DNA of 64,000 nt from DAOUEX01 sp034430235 (GTDB lineage Bacteria > Chloroflexota > Anaerolineae > UBA2200): the NCBI GenBank assembly GCA_964478075.1, contig CAYZGO010000008.1:53428-117427 (forward strand). Direction: 5' to 3'. Positions 1-7,611 of the stretch are shown one piece after another. Each line of letters opens with the position of its first letter. Position 1 is the first letter of the stretch. The notes below the pieces were generated by a model, which was not told where the DNA came from, made no database searches, and saw nothing but the letters and a program-made list of their open reading frames with translations. Both the position numbers and the translations under genes were made by a program.

Positions 1-649
1 GGAAGCCGCGATCCTTGAGGTACTGCCAGAACGGAACCGGCAGCAGGGGTAGATAGACCACTGCTATCTCGTGGTCAACTAGGCTGATCAGTGACATGAG
101 GTGCAGGCAGGCGTCAGGGCCTCCATAGTAGGGTAACGGCACGGGAATGATCCTCACTCCGATTCCCTCCAACGCCTCCTCTAACTGACGCAGCCCTTCA
201 GCGTTGGTGCGGAAGCCTTGTCCAGCCGCCAAGGTATCGTGATCAATCCACAACAGGTCACCACCCTCTGCCCTGGCTCTGCCGTGCAGGGCATAGTACA
301 GCGGTATACCCAGCTTCTCGAAGCAGCGAGATATTGCCGCCTCCTCGCCCTCGCGCAGTGCCTTGCCCATTTTCAGGATCACCGCCCCCCGGTCGGTGAC
401 GAGGGCCGGGTCGTGGACAAAGACGGCATCGGCGCGATGGGGCTGTAACTCGTCGTGGTAGATGACCTCGGCCCCAGCCTGGCGCAGGATGGCCACAAGA
501 GCGTCGTGCTCTTGGCGGGCGATCTCCGGACTGGGCCGATCGGTATAGTGCCACTTTGCAGGGTCATCTACGGCAAAGGCCGGGTCAGGTCGCTTGACCA
601 GTACCTTGCGCAGTGGCTCGACCATGCTTTGGCTGCCGTAGCTTCTCAT
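1..649 (-). CDS. Amidinotransferase / dimethylarginine dimethylaminohydrolase-like protein, C-terminus beyond the window
   Basis: The gene runs off the left edge, so only the N-terminal 216 residues are visible. The start is the ATG at 649, preceded by GGAGG. The segment AEGGDLLWID (about residues 128-137) matches the EGGD element of the guanidine-modifying superfamily, which includes DDAH, arginine deiminase and amidinotransferases. The N-terminal MVEPLRKVLVKRPDPAF is also typical. These enzymes use a catalytic Cys near the C-terminus to hydrolyse or transfer the guanidino carbon. That Cys would lie outside the window, so activity cannot be judged. The gene lies downstream of maf with a tandem palindrome array between them. 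A deiminase or amidinotransferase role is possible but the exact substrate is unknown. Confidence 0.75.
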   Translation of the reverse strand, partial: MRSYGSQSMVEPLRKVLVKRPDPAFAVDDPAKWHYTDRPSPEIARQEHDALVAILRQAGAEVIYHDELQPHRADAVFVHDPALVTDRGAVILKMGKALREGEEAAISRCFEKLGIPLYYALHGRARAEGGDLLWIDHDTLAAGQGFRTNAEGLRQLEEALEGIGVRIIPVPLPYYGGPDACLHLMSLISLVDHEIAVVYLPLLPVPFWQYLKDRGF

Positions 650-681
650 CCTTGCCTCCACTCTCTGGGAAGGAGACGTTG

Positions 682-813
682 CCCCGCCAAATAGATGGCG
701 GGACGCTACCGCAGCCCCGCCAAATAGATGGCAGGACGCTACCGCAGCCCCGCCAAATAGATGGCGGGACGCTACCGCAGCCCCGCCAGAAGGACGGCGG
801 GACCTCCGGCATG
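682..813. repeat. Tandem 33-bp palindromic repeat array (3 full units plus a degenerate partial)
   Basis: Units start at 682, 715 and 748, with a diverged partial from 781. Each unit contains the inverted repeat CCCGCC-N8-GGCGGG and the segment GGGACGCTACCGCAGCCCC. The second unit has one substitution in the hairpin arm (GGCAGG). The array lies between the stop of maf (822) and the start of the upstream-facing partial gene (649). It has no unique spacers, so it is not a CRISPR. It shares its core with the array at 2265-2422. Confidence 0.9.
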
Positions 814-821
814 CAACGTCT

Positions 822-1511
822 CTACAGCTTCTCCTGGTAGGCCTGGCCGAGTATCTGGAATGCAAAGTCACAGGGACGCCGGGTGAAGCGGTCACAGGCA
901 TCCAGTGGGGTCTCTGCCGGTGCGAGGCCAATGCCGCGCAGGAGATGGTACAGGTGACAGAGGGGCAGCCCCATCACGTTAGCGTAGCAGCCGGCAACAC
1001 GTGACACCGGGTCAAAGCCACGGTGTTGTATGGCGTAGGCACCAGCCTTGTCCAGTGGATCGCCGCTGGCCACGTAAGCTGCTATCTCCTCATCGCTGTA
1101 GTCCCGCATCCACACGGTGGTCTCGGCCAGTTCCGTGCGTTCCCACCTTGGCTGCACAGCGATCAGGGTCACGCCGCTGAAGACGAGGTGAGGTCGTCCG
1201 CGCAAACGGCGCAACATGTCTACCGCCTCCTCAGCATGTGCGGGCTTGCCCAGCACTTCTCCATCCAGGCAGACCAAGCTATCTGCAGCCACGATGAGGC
1301 CGCTCGGTGCATGGGCCAGCGATGCTCGCGCCTTGGCCTGAGAAAGGCGCGTAGCCATCTCCTCTGAGCTTTCTGCAGTCCGGTTCACCTCTTCAATATC
1401 CGTAGGGCACACCACAAAGCGCAGACCCAAAAGCGCCAGAAGTTGTCTGCGCCTTGGTGATGCAGAAGCAAGGGTGAGGGTTGGTTGCTCGCTGCTGTCC
1501 AGTGCGCACAT
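822..1511 (-). CDS. maf: Maf family nucleoside triphosphate pyrophosphatase
   Basis: This 229-residue protein has the Maf N-terminal signature LASASPRRRQLLALLG (about residues 13-28), with the SxR motif that binds the nucleotide phosphate. It also has the later conserved AADSLVCLDGEVLGKP and GDPLDKAGAYAIQ segments. Maf proteins hydrolyse non-canonical or modified NTPs such as dTTP/UTP or m5UTP in the cytoplasm and are linked to septum control. The ATG at 1511 was chosen because the family begins a few residues before LASASPRR; an open frame continues to 1709 but is not Maf-like. A TATAAT box ends 7 bases before this ATG, so the mRNA may be leaderless. Confidence 0.93.
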   Translation of the reverse strand: MCALDSSEQPTLTLASASPRRRQLLALLGLRFVVCPTDIEEVNRTAESSEEMATRLSQAKARASLAHAPSGLIVAADSLVCLDGEVLGKPAHAEEAVDMLRRLRGRPHLVFSGVTLIAVQPRWERTELAETTVWMRDYSDEEIAAYVASGDPLDKAGAYAIQHRGFDPVSRVAGCYANVMGLPLCHLYHLLRGIGLAPAETPLDACDRFTRRPCDFAFQILGQAYQEKL

Positions 1512-1518
1512 CGGCGGG

Positions 1519-1524
1519 ATTATA
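1519..1524 (-). promoter_or_regulatory. -10 box TATAAT abutting the maf start codon
   Basis: On the minus strand TATAAT is followed by 7 bases (CCCGCCG) and then the ATG of maf. Transcription would be expected to begin at or next to the A of the start codon, and no ribosome binding site fits in between. A convincing -35 hexamer is not visible. Confidence 0.5.
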
Positions 1525-1742
1525 GCAGAGAAAGCGACGGGTAGAAAACTCGGCCTACGTGCTCGCCAGGCTCTAAGCGGACGACGGTCCGTGTCGTGTG
1601 CCAGGAGCGTGGCCAACGAAGCATACTGGCTGGAGACGAGGACTATCGCATCTTTGACGCCGCAATCTGATGTAGACCCTGTATGTGCTGGGCAGTTGCT
1701 TCGCCCCACTTTTCGGGTTAAAATGATAGAGGCGTTGGCTGG

Positions 1743-2708
1743 TCAGTGAGGTCTGAAAACGTGGCTCACTTGCTGATAGCGCATAGGCCGTGCGTTGCCG
1801 CGTGAGCATCGTCGAGCAGCGACGGTTTCTAGCAGACCAAGCAGTCTGGCCAAGGTTTGCGGCGACAGCACAGTGCGCTCGGGTTTATCGCCACCGTCGG
1901 CGCGCAGCCATTGGCTGTAGTCGGCGCAAGCTCGGGCATGATAGTGGAAGATGCAACCTTCCACGCCAGAGATGAGAAGCGCTAGGCTCATAGGCTCCAC
2001 CGAATAGGGGCAGATGGCAAAGAGGACGCGGGTGAAGCGCCGTTCCTCCAGGGCAGGTAATAGAATGTCGTGGGCGATGTCCAGGGCAGAGGTGAGCACA
2101 GCAAAGCTAGCCCCTGCTCTGAGCGCCGCGTGGCCAAGGATACGAATAGAGCAGTCAGTACAGGCTGGATGGAATTGCACTTCGCTTCTGGAATCGAGTT
2201 CCAAACGAGAGAGGTACAGACAGTCGTGGTCAAAGCGCCCTGCCGGACAGTCGTAGCCGCTGCCGGCTGCGCTAGCGTCCCGCCGTCTGCGGAGTCCCGC
2301 CATGTCTTGGGCGGGATTGGGCGGGGCTGCGCTAGCGTCCCGCCGTCTGCGGAGTCCCGCCATGTCTTGGGCGGGATTGGGCGGGGCTGCGCTAGCGTCC
2401 CGCGATCTTTGGCGCGGGACCGCATGCAGCGGCTTTTGACAGAATCCCGTGCCCACCAGTAGTCGTCCTCCATTACCAGCAGCACGCCTTACGAATTCAT
2501 CTTCGCCGCCACGGAAAAGCAAGCGCTCCTCTCGCTGACCTGCTGTCAGAACTTGACAGTAGGTCCAGAGGGCACGCAGCGTGCGCAGCGGATGGCGCAG
2601 GACGATGTGCCGCATGAACACACGTCCGTAGGCTTGGGACAAGCTCTTGAACGAGAATTCAAGAAGAGCCAGAAAACTGTTCGTTTTAAGCTCACGCATT
2701 TGGAACAT
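1743..2708 (-). CDS. Unrecognised Cys-containing protein with an in-frame tandem repeat insertion
   Basis: This 321-residue protein belongs to no family I can name. The N-terminal part (LEFSFKSLSQAYGRVF, then LLVGTGFCQKP) and the C-terminal part look like a conserved soluble protein. The latter includes YDCPAGRFDHDCLYL, HPACTDC and SALDIAHDILLPALEERRF, so several paired cysteines could bind metal. Between them lies a block of about 20-residue repeats, RRRDASAAPPNPAQDMAGL, encoded by the 60-bp array at 2265-2422. It looks inserted and has kept the frame. The start at 2708 follows a promoter at 2720-2748; an in-frame ATG at 2699 is also possible. Longer readings would overlap the divergent gene at 2748. 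Confidence 0.65.
   Translation of the reverse strand: MFQMRELKTNSFLALLEFSFKSLSQAYGRVFMRHIVLRHPLRTLRALWTYCQVLTAGQREERLLFRGGEDEFVRRAAGNGGRLLVGTGFCQKPLHAVPRQRSRDASAAPPNPAQDMAGLRRRRDASAAPPNPAQDMAGLRRRRDASAAGSGYDCPAGRFDHDCLYLSRLELDSRSEVQFHPACTDCSIRILGHAALRAGASFAVLTSALDIAHDILLPALEERRFTRVLFAICPYSVEPMSLALLISGVEGCIFHYHARACADYSQWLRADGGDKPERTVLSPQTLARLLGLLETVAARRCSRGNARPMRYQQVSHVFRPH
2265..2422. repeat. 60-bp palindromic tandem repeat array inside a coding sequence
   Basis: Two identical 60-bp units occupy 2265-2324 and 2325-2384. A partial unit starts at 2385 and ends in a hairpin, GTCCCGCG-N8-CGCGGGAC. On the minus strand each unit contains GGGACGCTAGCGCAGCCCC, which differs at one base from the core of the array at 682-813. 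The unit length is a multiple of three and each copy adds about 20 residues to the overlapping protein. Confidence 0.9.
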
Positions 2709-2719
2709 GGACAGGTCAT

Positions 2720-2748
2720 ATTGTACCACACCGCATATTGAGGAGCAA
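2720..2748 (-). promoter_or_regulatory. Promoter of the 1743-2708 gene
   Basis: TTGCTC (2743-2748), a 17-bp spacer and TACAAT (2720-2725) lie on the minus strand, 11 bases before the ATG at 2708. It overlaps the ribosome binding site and start of the divergent gene at 2748. Confidence 0.5.
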
Positions 2749-5384
2749 TGCGCGTCATATTGTGGCTTGAAGAGATAGAAGCAGAAGATGGCGCTCAGGT
2801 TGGCAGCAAGGCGCTCAATCTGGCTGAAATAGCCCGGGCAGGCTTCTATGTGCCGGCCGGGTTCTGCATTGCCGCCGCTGCTTACCAAGATCACGTTGCC
2901 GCAAATGGACTGGAACCGGTCATCTGTTCGCTGCCGTCGCTGCCAGCCGTTCAAGTGCGAGCCGCAGCGTCACGCCTGCGGGAAGCGATCAGAGCGGGCC
3001 GCATGAGCGCAAAAGTGCGCAACGCCATATTGAGCGCATACCAGGAATTGACGACTGGCAGGGAAGCAATGCATCTGGCGGTTGCCGTGCGCTCCTCAGC
3101 CAGCGCTGAGGACTTGCCAACAGCATCCTTCGCAGGCCAACAGGATACGCTGTTAAGCGTACGTGACGAACAGCAGTTGCTGCAGGCTATCCGGCAATGC
3201 TGGGCTTCGCTCTGGTCGCTGCAAGCAGTGCTCTATCGGGCAAACCGCGGCCTGACGGAGCAGCCGCCGGTGATGGCTGTCCTGGTGCAGTTGATGGTAG
3301 ACGCCGAGGCTGCAGGCGTGGCCTTTTCGCTGCATCCAACCACTGGCGAGGAGAGGATTGTCGTAGAGGCGGCCTTTGGCCTGGGTGAGCCAGTAGTTAG
3401 TGGCACAGGCGACGTTGACCGCTACCTGGTGAGCCGAGAAACGTGTACTGAGATCGAGCTGCCTTTGATCGCGCACAAGCTACAGAAACAGGTTATGGCT
3501 GCCCAGGGTGGCTTGCGGAGTGTAGAGGTGCCTGTGGACGCACAGGATACCCGCGTATTGACCCCCGAACAGGCAGGGCAGATTGCAGAGACCGTGTTGG
3601 CTCTGGCGCGACATTTTGGCTGCCCTCAGGACATGGAGTGGGCTTTTGCTGAGGGACAGCTGTACGTCTTGCAGTCACGTCCGATAACTACTAGTGCCCG
3701 CAGTTTCTTCACCGACATCTTCCCTGGAGACGACAACATCTGGACCTCGGGCTTCCTTGACGAACGCTTTCCGCTGCCGGTCTCACCGCTTGGCTGGTCG
3801 GTAGTCGGGGAGTTGTTGGAGGAGCTTGCCTTTCGTGACCCACTGCGCTATCTGGGCCTGAAGGGCGTGGAGCAACTGCGCATCACCAAACTGTATCGAG
3901 GCCACCCGTACGTTGACATGTTTGTGTTCCAGACGCTCTACAAGGTACTTCCCGATTCCCTGCTGCCCGAGGACGCATACCGCTACTTCCCGGATGGGAA
4001 AACAGAGCTTCGCCTGCTGGTAGAGTACCCTCGTTCTCCTTTGGACGCGCGTTTCTTGCTCTCGATAGCTCGGCCCTTTGTGCGGCAACCAGCGTTGTGG
4101 TCGCCGTGGCACAGCTATCGAGTGTGGGCCAGCTTCACAGTTCGACACGAGAATTGCAGCCACCAACTTGAGGCGGAATTCAAGGCCTTGCGCGACAGCG
4201 ACGCGAAAGAGCAACGCATCTGGGCCACGATAGACAAGGCCCAGCAGCTGAACGCAGAATTACTGTCCTTACATCGTTGGAGCCTTACCTTTGCTGACCT
4301 GACTTACACCCTCTTGCGTCGCCTGGTTCGGACCTGGGCCGAGCAGGAAGAAGCGTTGAGGCTGTGCACCTGTCTCGTGACTGGCCTGCCGAACAAGTCT
4401 CTGGAGATGGACTGTGCGCTGCGTGACCTGGCCCAGATACAGGATGCAACTGCCTTCGCTGAGGCTTTCGCTGCCTTCTTGACTCGCTATGGTCACCGCT
4501 CCTTTAGCTTGGACATCTGCTATCCTTCCTTCGCTGCTGAGCCTACGCAAGTCATGGATCTGCTGGCGCATCTGAAGCGAGGAATTGACAGGCCATGGGA
4601 GGACCGTGCTACAGCCCGCGAGCAGGCCCAGCGTGCAGTGCGCAAGTTGCTCAGCACCGGTCCGCTGGGATGGTTGAAACGGGCACTTTTCCATCACGTC
4701 CTGCACTTGACGCAGTGCTACATGCCATTGCGGGAAGAACAGCGCTTCTACTGGCAGAAGGCGCTCTCTCTCACGCGCGGACTTTTCCTGCTTCTAGGCA
4801 GGCGTATGGCAGACGCCGGGATCCTGGATCACCATGAGCACGTCTTTTTCCTGACCAAGGCAGAGATTGAAGCCTATGTGCATGGGCGTGTGAACGGTGA
4901 TGGCTATGCTGCATTGGCTTTCACAAGGAAGCAGCAGTTTGCACGTTTGTGTCAGGAATTCGACGTTGCTCCCCACTGGTCCTATCCGCCCTTCCTGCGC
5001 GGGAATCGGCCTTTGGAGATTGAGCAGCATAAGCGTGAGCAACAATTCAAAGGACATGGTGTGAGTCCTGGCCTGGCACGGGGACGTGCTGTCGTACTGT
5101 TCTCTCCTGCTGAGTTCAGCAAAGTCAGGTCTGGCGACGTCCTGGTCACACGCGGTGTGGATCCGGGATGGACACCCATCTTCAGCTTGTTGAGCGCTCT
5201 GGTCCTCGAGCACGGAGGGCAGCTCTCGCATGGAGCGGTGGTTGCCAGAGAGTATGGGCTACCAGCCGTGGCCGGCATTCCAGGTATCACCCAATTACTG
5301 CGCGATGGCGACGCAGTGGTCGTGGATGGTCTAAATGGCATCGTGGCCAGAGAGTCGGGGAATGAGGAACAGCTGGTTACGTGA
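2748..5384 (+). CDS. Rifampin-phosphotransferase-like / PEP-synthase-related dikinase
   Basis: This 878-residue protein starts at an ATG preceded by GAGGAG. Residues 1-325 form the ATP-grasp pyruvate-phosphate-dikinase domain (GSKALNLAEIARAGFYVPAG; RSSASAEDLPTASFAGQQDT). A central domain of about 430 residues follows. The swivelling phosphohistidine domain is at the very C-terminus (GGQLSHGAVVAREYGLPAV, His828). In PEP synthase the His domain precedes a C-terminal TIM barrel, which is absent here. The order ATP-grasp, substrate domain, His domain is that of rifampin phosphotransferase, which phosphorylates a small molecule using both ATP phosphates. The central domain is what sets substrate, and I cannot tell whether that is rifamycin or something else. 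It stands alone upstream of tsaE. Confidence 0.85.
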   Translation: MRVILWLEEIEAEDGAQVGSKALNLAEIARAGFYVPAGFCIAAAAYQDHVAANGLEPVICSLPSLPAVQVRAAASRLREAIRAGRMSAKVRNAILSAYQELTTGREAMHLAVAVRSSASAEDLPTASFAGQQDTLLSVRDEQQLLQAIRQCWASLWSLQAVLYRANRGLTEQPPVMAVLVQLMVDAEAAGVAFSLHPTTGEERIVVEAAFGLGEPVVSGTGDVDRYLVSRETCTEIELPLIAHKLQKQVMAAQGGLRSVEVPVDAQDTRVLTPEQAGQIAETVLALARHFGCPQDMEWAFAEGQLYVLQSRPITTSARSFFTDIFPGDDNIWTSGFLDERFPLPVSPLGWSVVGELLEELAFRDPLRYLGLKGVEQLRITKLYRGHPYVDMFVFQTLYKVLPDSLLPEDAYRYFPDGKTELRLLVEYPRSPLDARFLLSIARPFVRQPALWSPWHSYRVWASFTVRHENCSHQLEAEFKALRDSDAKEQRIWATIDKAQQLNAELLSLHRWSLTFADLTYTLLRRLVRTWAEQEEALRLCTCLVTGLPNKSLEMDCALRDLAQIQDATAFAEAFAAFLTRYGHRSFSLDICYPSFAAEPTQVMDLLAHLKRGIDRPWEDRATAREQAQRAVRKLLSTGPLGWLKRALFHHVLHLTQCYMPLREEQRFYWQKALSLTRGLFLLLGRRMADAGILDHHEHVFFLTKAEIEAYVHGRVNGDGYAALAFTRKQQFARLCQEFDVAPHWSYPPFLRGNRPLEIEQHKREQQFKGHGVSPGLARGRAVVLFSPAEFSKVRSGDVLVTRGVDPGWTPIFSLLSALVLEHGGQLSHGAVVAREYGLPAVAGIPGITQLLRDGDAVVVDGLNGIVARESGNEEQLVT

Positions 5385-5414
5385 TTTTCAAACAGCCCAC
5401 AGGCGCCAATTGGT

Positions 5415-5443
5415 TCGACACAGATGTGCCTTTGCAGTATAAT
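5415..5443 (+). promoter_or_regulatory. Promoter of the tsaE-tsaB-rimI operon
   Basis: TCGACA (5415-5420), a 17-bp spacer and TATAAT (5438-5443). It predicts a leader of roughly 165 bases before the tsaE start at 5616, and that leader contains the repeat array at 5485-5553. Confidence 0.6.
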
Positions 5444-5484
5444 GTGGTTAGGAGCCCCTCTACTCTGCCATGCAGTGCCGCGAT

Positions 5485-5553
5485 TGCCTTGCCTAGTCGG
5501 CAAGACTTTGCCTCGCCCAGTCGGCAAGACTTTGCCCTGCCTGGTCGGCAAGG
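5485..5553. repeat. 24-bp palindromic tandem repeat in the tsaE leader
   Basis: Nearly three units with a period of 24 bp, each built around CTTGCC-N5-GGCAAG or AGTCGGCAAGACTTTGCC. The mRNA leader of the tsaE operon would form successive stem-loops here. The sequence differs from the arrays at 682 and 2265 but has the same design of tandem GC-rich hairpins. Confidence 0.8.
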
Positions 5554-5615
5554 GGACAATGTGCAAGGCGATTCTTCGGATAGGTACTCTAGACGGTGCA
5601 CGAGGGGAGCGCAGG

Positions 5616-6119
5616 GTGATACCAGTTCTGACCTCTAGTAGGCTGGATCTCATTAGTCACAGCGCAGGGCAAACTCGGCGCCTGGGTGAGCGCCTTGGAC
5701 GTTTGTTGCAGGCTGGAGACGTGATCTGTCTGGAGGGTGACCTGGGCACAGGCAAGACTTGTCTGACCAAAGGCATCGGTTGCGGGTTGGGAGTGACTTC
5801 GGCAATCACGAGTCCAACTTTCATTATTGTTAACGAGTACTCACTGCCGGGTGAAGCGCACAAATTGTACCATATAGACCTCTACCGTGTGCGAACCGCG
5901 GCTGAGGCGCGGGCTTTGGGGCTGGAAGACTATTTCTACGGAGACGGCGTCTGTGTTATCGAGTGGGCCGAGCGAATCCTGGAGATTCTGCCTGACGAAA
6001 GGTTGTGGATCACCCTGTACCACCTGGATGACACAAAGAGGGAACTCGAGCTTGAGGCGCTGGGAGAGCGTTACGAGGGGCTGTTGCAACGTTTTCGCCA
6101 GGAGACCTTGAGCCTGTGA
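5616..6119 (+). CDS. tsaE: tRNA threonylcarbamoyladenosine biosynthesis ATPase TsaE
   Basis: This 167-residue P-loop ATPase works with TsaB and TsaD to install t6A37 on ANN-decoding tRNAs. The Walker A is GDLGTGKTCLTKG (near residue 40) and is followed by the family motifs TSPTFIIVNEY, HIDLYR and VIEWAERI. The GTG at 5616 was chosen because it has a GGGGAG ribosome binding site and yields the usual short N-terminus before the QTRRLGERL helix. An in-frame ATG at 5559 is an alternative. The last codon overlaps the tsaB start, indicating translational coupling. Confidence 0.92.
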   Translation: MIPVLTSSRLDLISHSAGQTRRLGERLGRLLQAGDVICLEGDLGTGKTCLTKGIGCGLGVTSAITSPTFIIVNEYSLPGEAHKLYHIDLYRVRTAAEARALGLEDYFYGDGVCVIEWAERILEILPDERLWITLYHLDDTKRELELEALGERYEGLLQRFRQETLSL

Positions 6120-6793
6120 GGTCAGGGAGCACCAGCTTGCTTTTGGCCATTGACACAGCGACGCGTATTGCAGGCATAGCGCTCTACGACCAGGATGGCC
6201 TGCGCATAGAGCAGATGTGGCGCACAGGGAACAACCATACAGTGGAGTTGATGCCGCGTATCGTGCGCGCCTGTGAGCAGCAGGGCCTGGCTCCTTCAGC
6301 ATTGGGAGCAGTAGCTGTTTCGCTCGGTCCTGGCTCTTTCACTGGCCTGCGCGTTGGCCTCAGCGTGGCCAAAGGACTGGCACTAGCGCTGAACATTCCT
6401 TTGCTGGGCGTACCAACTCTTGATGCCAGTGCCTACGCTCACTCCCGTGAACTTTTGCCTGTCTGTGCCGTCCTGCAAGCGGGTCGGGGAAGGCTATGTG
6501 TCGCCTTTTATCAGAGAATCGGCGGTGACTGGCAACGCCGCAGTGACTATGTTTTGATGAGCCCTGACAGCTTGGCAGCCTCCCTGAAGGAGCCGACGTT
6601 CATCTGTGGCGAGATTGACCTTCATCTGGCCGAGGCATTGCGTACAGCCGCTCCCGAGCAAGCCATTGTCGCTAGGCCAGCTTCCGCCCTCCGGCGCGTG
6701 GGTTACCTGGCGGAATTAGCCTGGCAGCGATTCGTTGCTGGGGAATACGATGCCCCGGCCTCGCTGACGCCTATCTACCTGCAGCGTGCGTGA
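6116..6793 (+). CDS. tsaB: tRNA threonylcarbamoyladenosine biosynthesis protein TsaB
   Basis: This 225-residue member of the ASKHA fold scaffolds the TsaB-TsaD-TsaE complex for t6A synthesis. The N-terminal LLLAIDTATRIAGIAL is the phosphate-1-like motif, and SLGPGSFTGLRVGLSVAKGLA (residues about 64-84) is the signature of the TsaB/TsaD family. The GTG start overlaps the TGA of tsaE (6116-6119). The tsaE-tsaB-rimI order is common in bacteria and supports the assignment. TsaD itself is not in the window. Confidence 0.93.
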   Translation: MRSGSTSLLLAIDTATRIAGIALYDQDGLRIEQMWRTGNNHTVELMPRIVRACEQQGLAPSALGAVAVSLGPGSFTGLRVGLSVAKGLALALNIPLLGVPTLDASAYAHSRELLPVCAVLQAGRGRLCVAFYQRIGGDWQRRSDYVLMSPDSLAASLKEPTFICGEIDLHLAEALRTAAPEQAIVARPASALRRVGYLAELAWQRFVAGEYDAPASLTPIYLQRA

Positions 6794-6797
6794 ACCA

Positions 6798-7463
6798 ATG
6801 TCGGGAATGAGCACTAACAAGAATCCCTATATTGTGGAGAAAATGACCCTCGATGACGTACCTGCCGTAGCTGCTATTGAGCAGATGGTGTTTCCTTTGC
6901 CTTGGTCTGTTCATGCCTTTGAGCATGAACTGCGATACAATTCTACGGGTCACTTCGTGGTAGTCCGGCTACGACAGCATAGTGCTGTTGGGAAGAAGAC
7001 GGTCAGCCTGAGAAGAAACCCAAAGAGGGAGCCAAAACAAGGACCGACACCTCGTCTAGTCCTTGGCTATGGCGGGTTCTGGCTCCTCCTCGATGAGGCA
7101 CACATTTGTACGCTGGCAGTGCATCCTGGATGGCGGGGCCGTGGCCTTGGCGAGTTGCTGTTAACTAGCTTGATTGACCACGCCACAGAGCTACATGTAG
7201 CGGTCATGACCTTGGAAGTACGTGCATCCAATCTGGGGGCACAGAAGCTGTACCGGAAATACGGCTTTGTCAGAGTAGGCTTGCACAAAGGGTACTACTC
7301 GGACAATCACGAAGATGCTCTAATCATGGGCACTGAACACATATCGTCAGCAGCCTTTCAAGGGCGCTTTCAGGCGCTCAAGGCTTCACTTTGGCCAAGA
7401 CTGGCTGCAGGTGGTTTCAGTATGCAAGTAGACTATCAAGTCACGGAGACACGAAGAAGATAA
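6798..7463 (+). CDS. rimI: Ribosomal protein alanine N-acetyltransferase RimI
   Basis: A GNAT acetyltransferase of about 221 residues that would acetylate the N-terminal Ala of ribosomal protein S18. The acetyl-CoA loop RGRGLGELLL and the motif LEVRASNLGAQKLYRKYGF, followed by a GYYSDNHEDALIM tail, are typical RimI features. A basic insertion of about 30 residues (KTVSLRRNPKREPKQG) lies between the core strands and is longer than in E. coli RimI. The ATG at 6798 is preferred; a GTG at 6786 overlapping tsaB and an ATG at 6807 are alternatives, and none has a clear ribosome binding site. A tail of about 40 residues follows the GNAT core. Confidence 0.87.
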   Translation: MSGMSTNKNPYIVEKMTLDDVPAVAAIEQMVFPLPWSVHAFEHELRYNSTGHFVVVRLRQHSAVGKKTVSLRRNPKREPKQGPTPRLVLGYGGFWLLLDEAHICTLAVHPGWRGRGLGELLLTSLIDHATELHVAVMTLEVRASNLGAQKLYRKYGFVRVGLHKGYYSDNHEDALIMGTEHISSAAFQGRFQALKASLWPRLAAGGFSMQVDYQVTETRRR

Positions 7464-7532
7464 GAACATGGCATGAGGCGCATAGTTCTGTGATCTTGGT
7501 GTTTTTGTGTCTTAATGGTAGATTTCGGACAG

Positions 7533-7562
7533 TTGACTCAGATCGCATCATGGTGTTAGAAT
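7533..7562 (+). promoter_or_regulatory. Promoter of the polyprenyl glycosylphosphotransferase gene
   Basis: TTGACT (7533-7538), an 18-bp spacer and TAGAAT (7557-7562), about 50 bases ahead of the start codon at 7612. Confidence 0.5.
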
Positions 7563-7611
7563 TATGAGTGCCAGTGCTTGACTAGCAGAGAACCTCTTAG
7601 GAGATTGCAAG

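Noticed and set aside
682..813. CRISPR-like array
   Set aside because: Units are contiguous 33-bp repeats with no unique spacers, and no cas genes are near.
613..840. Small open frame across the 33-bp repeats
   Set aside because: It is open only because the repeat lacks stops; there is no ribosome binding site, and its 3' end overlaps the end of maf.
2265..2422. CRISPR-like array
   Set aside because: The 60-bp units are identical throughout with no variable spacers, and they lie inside an open frame.
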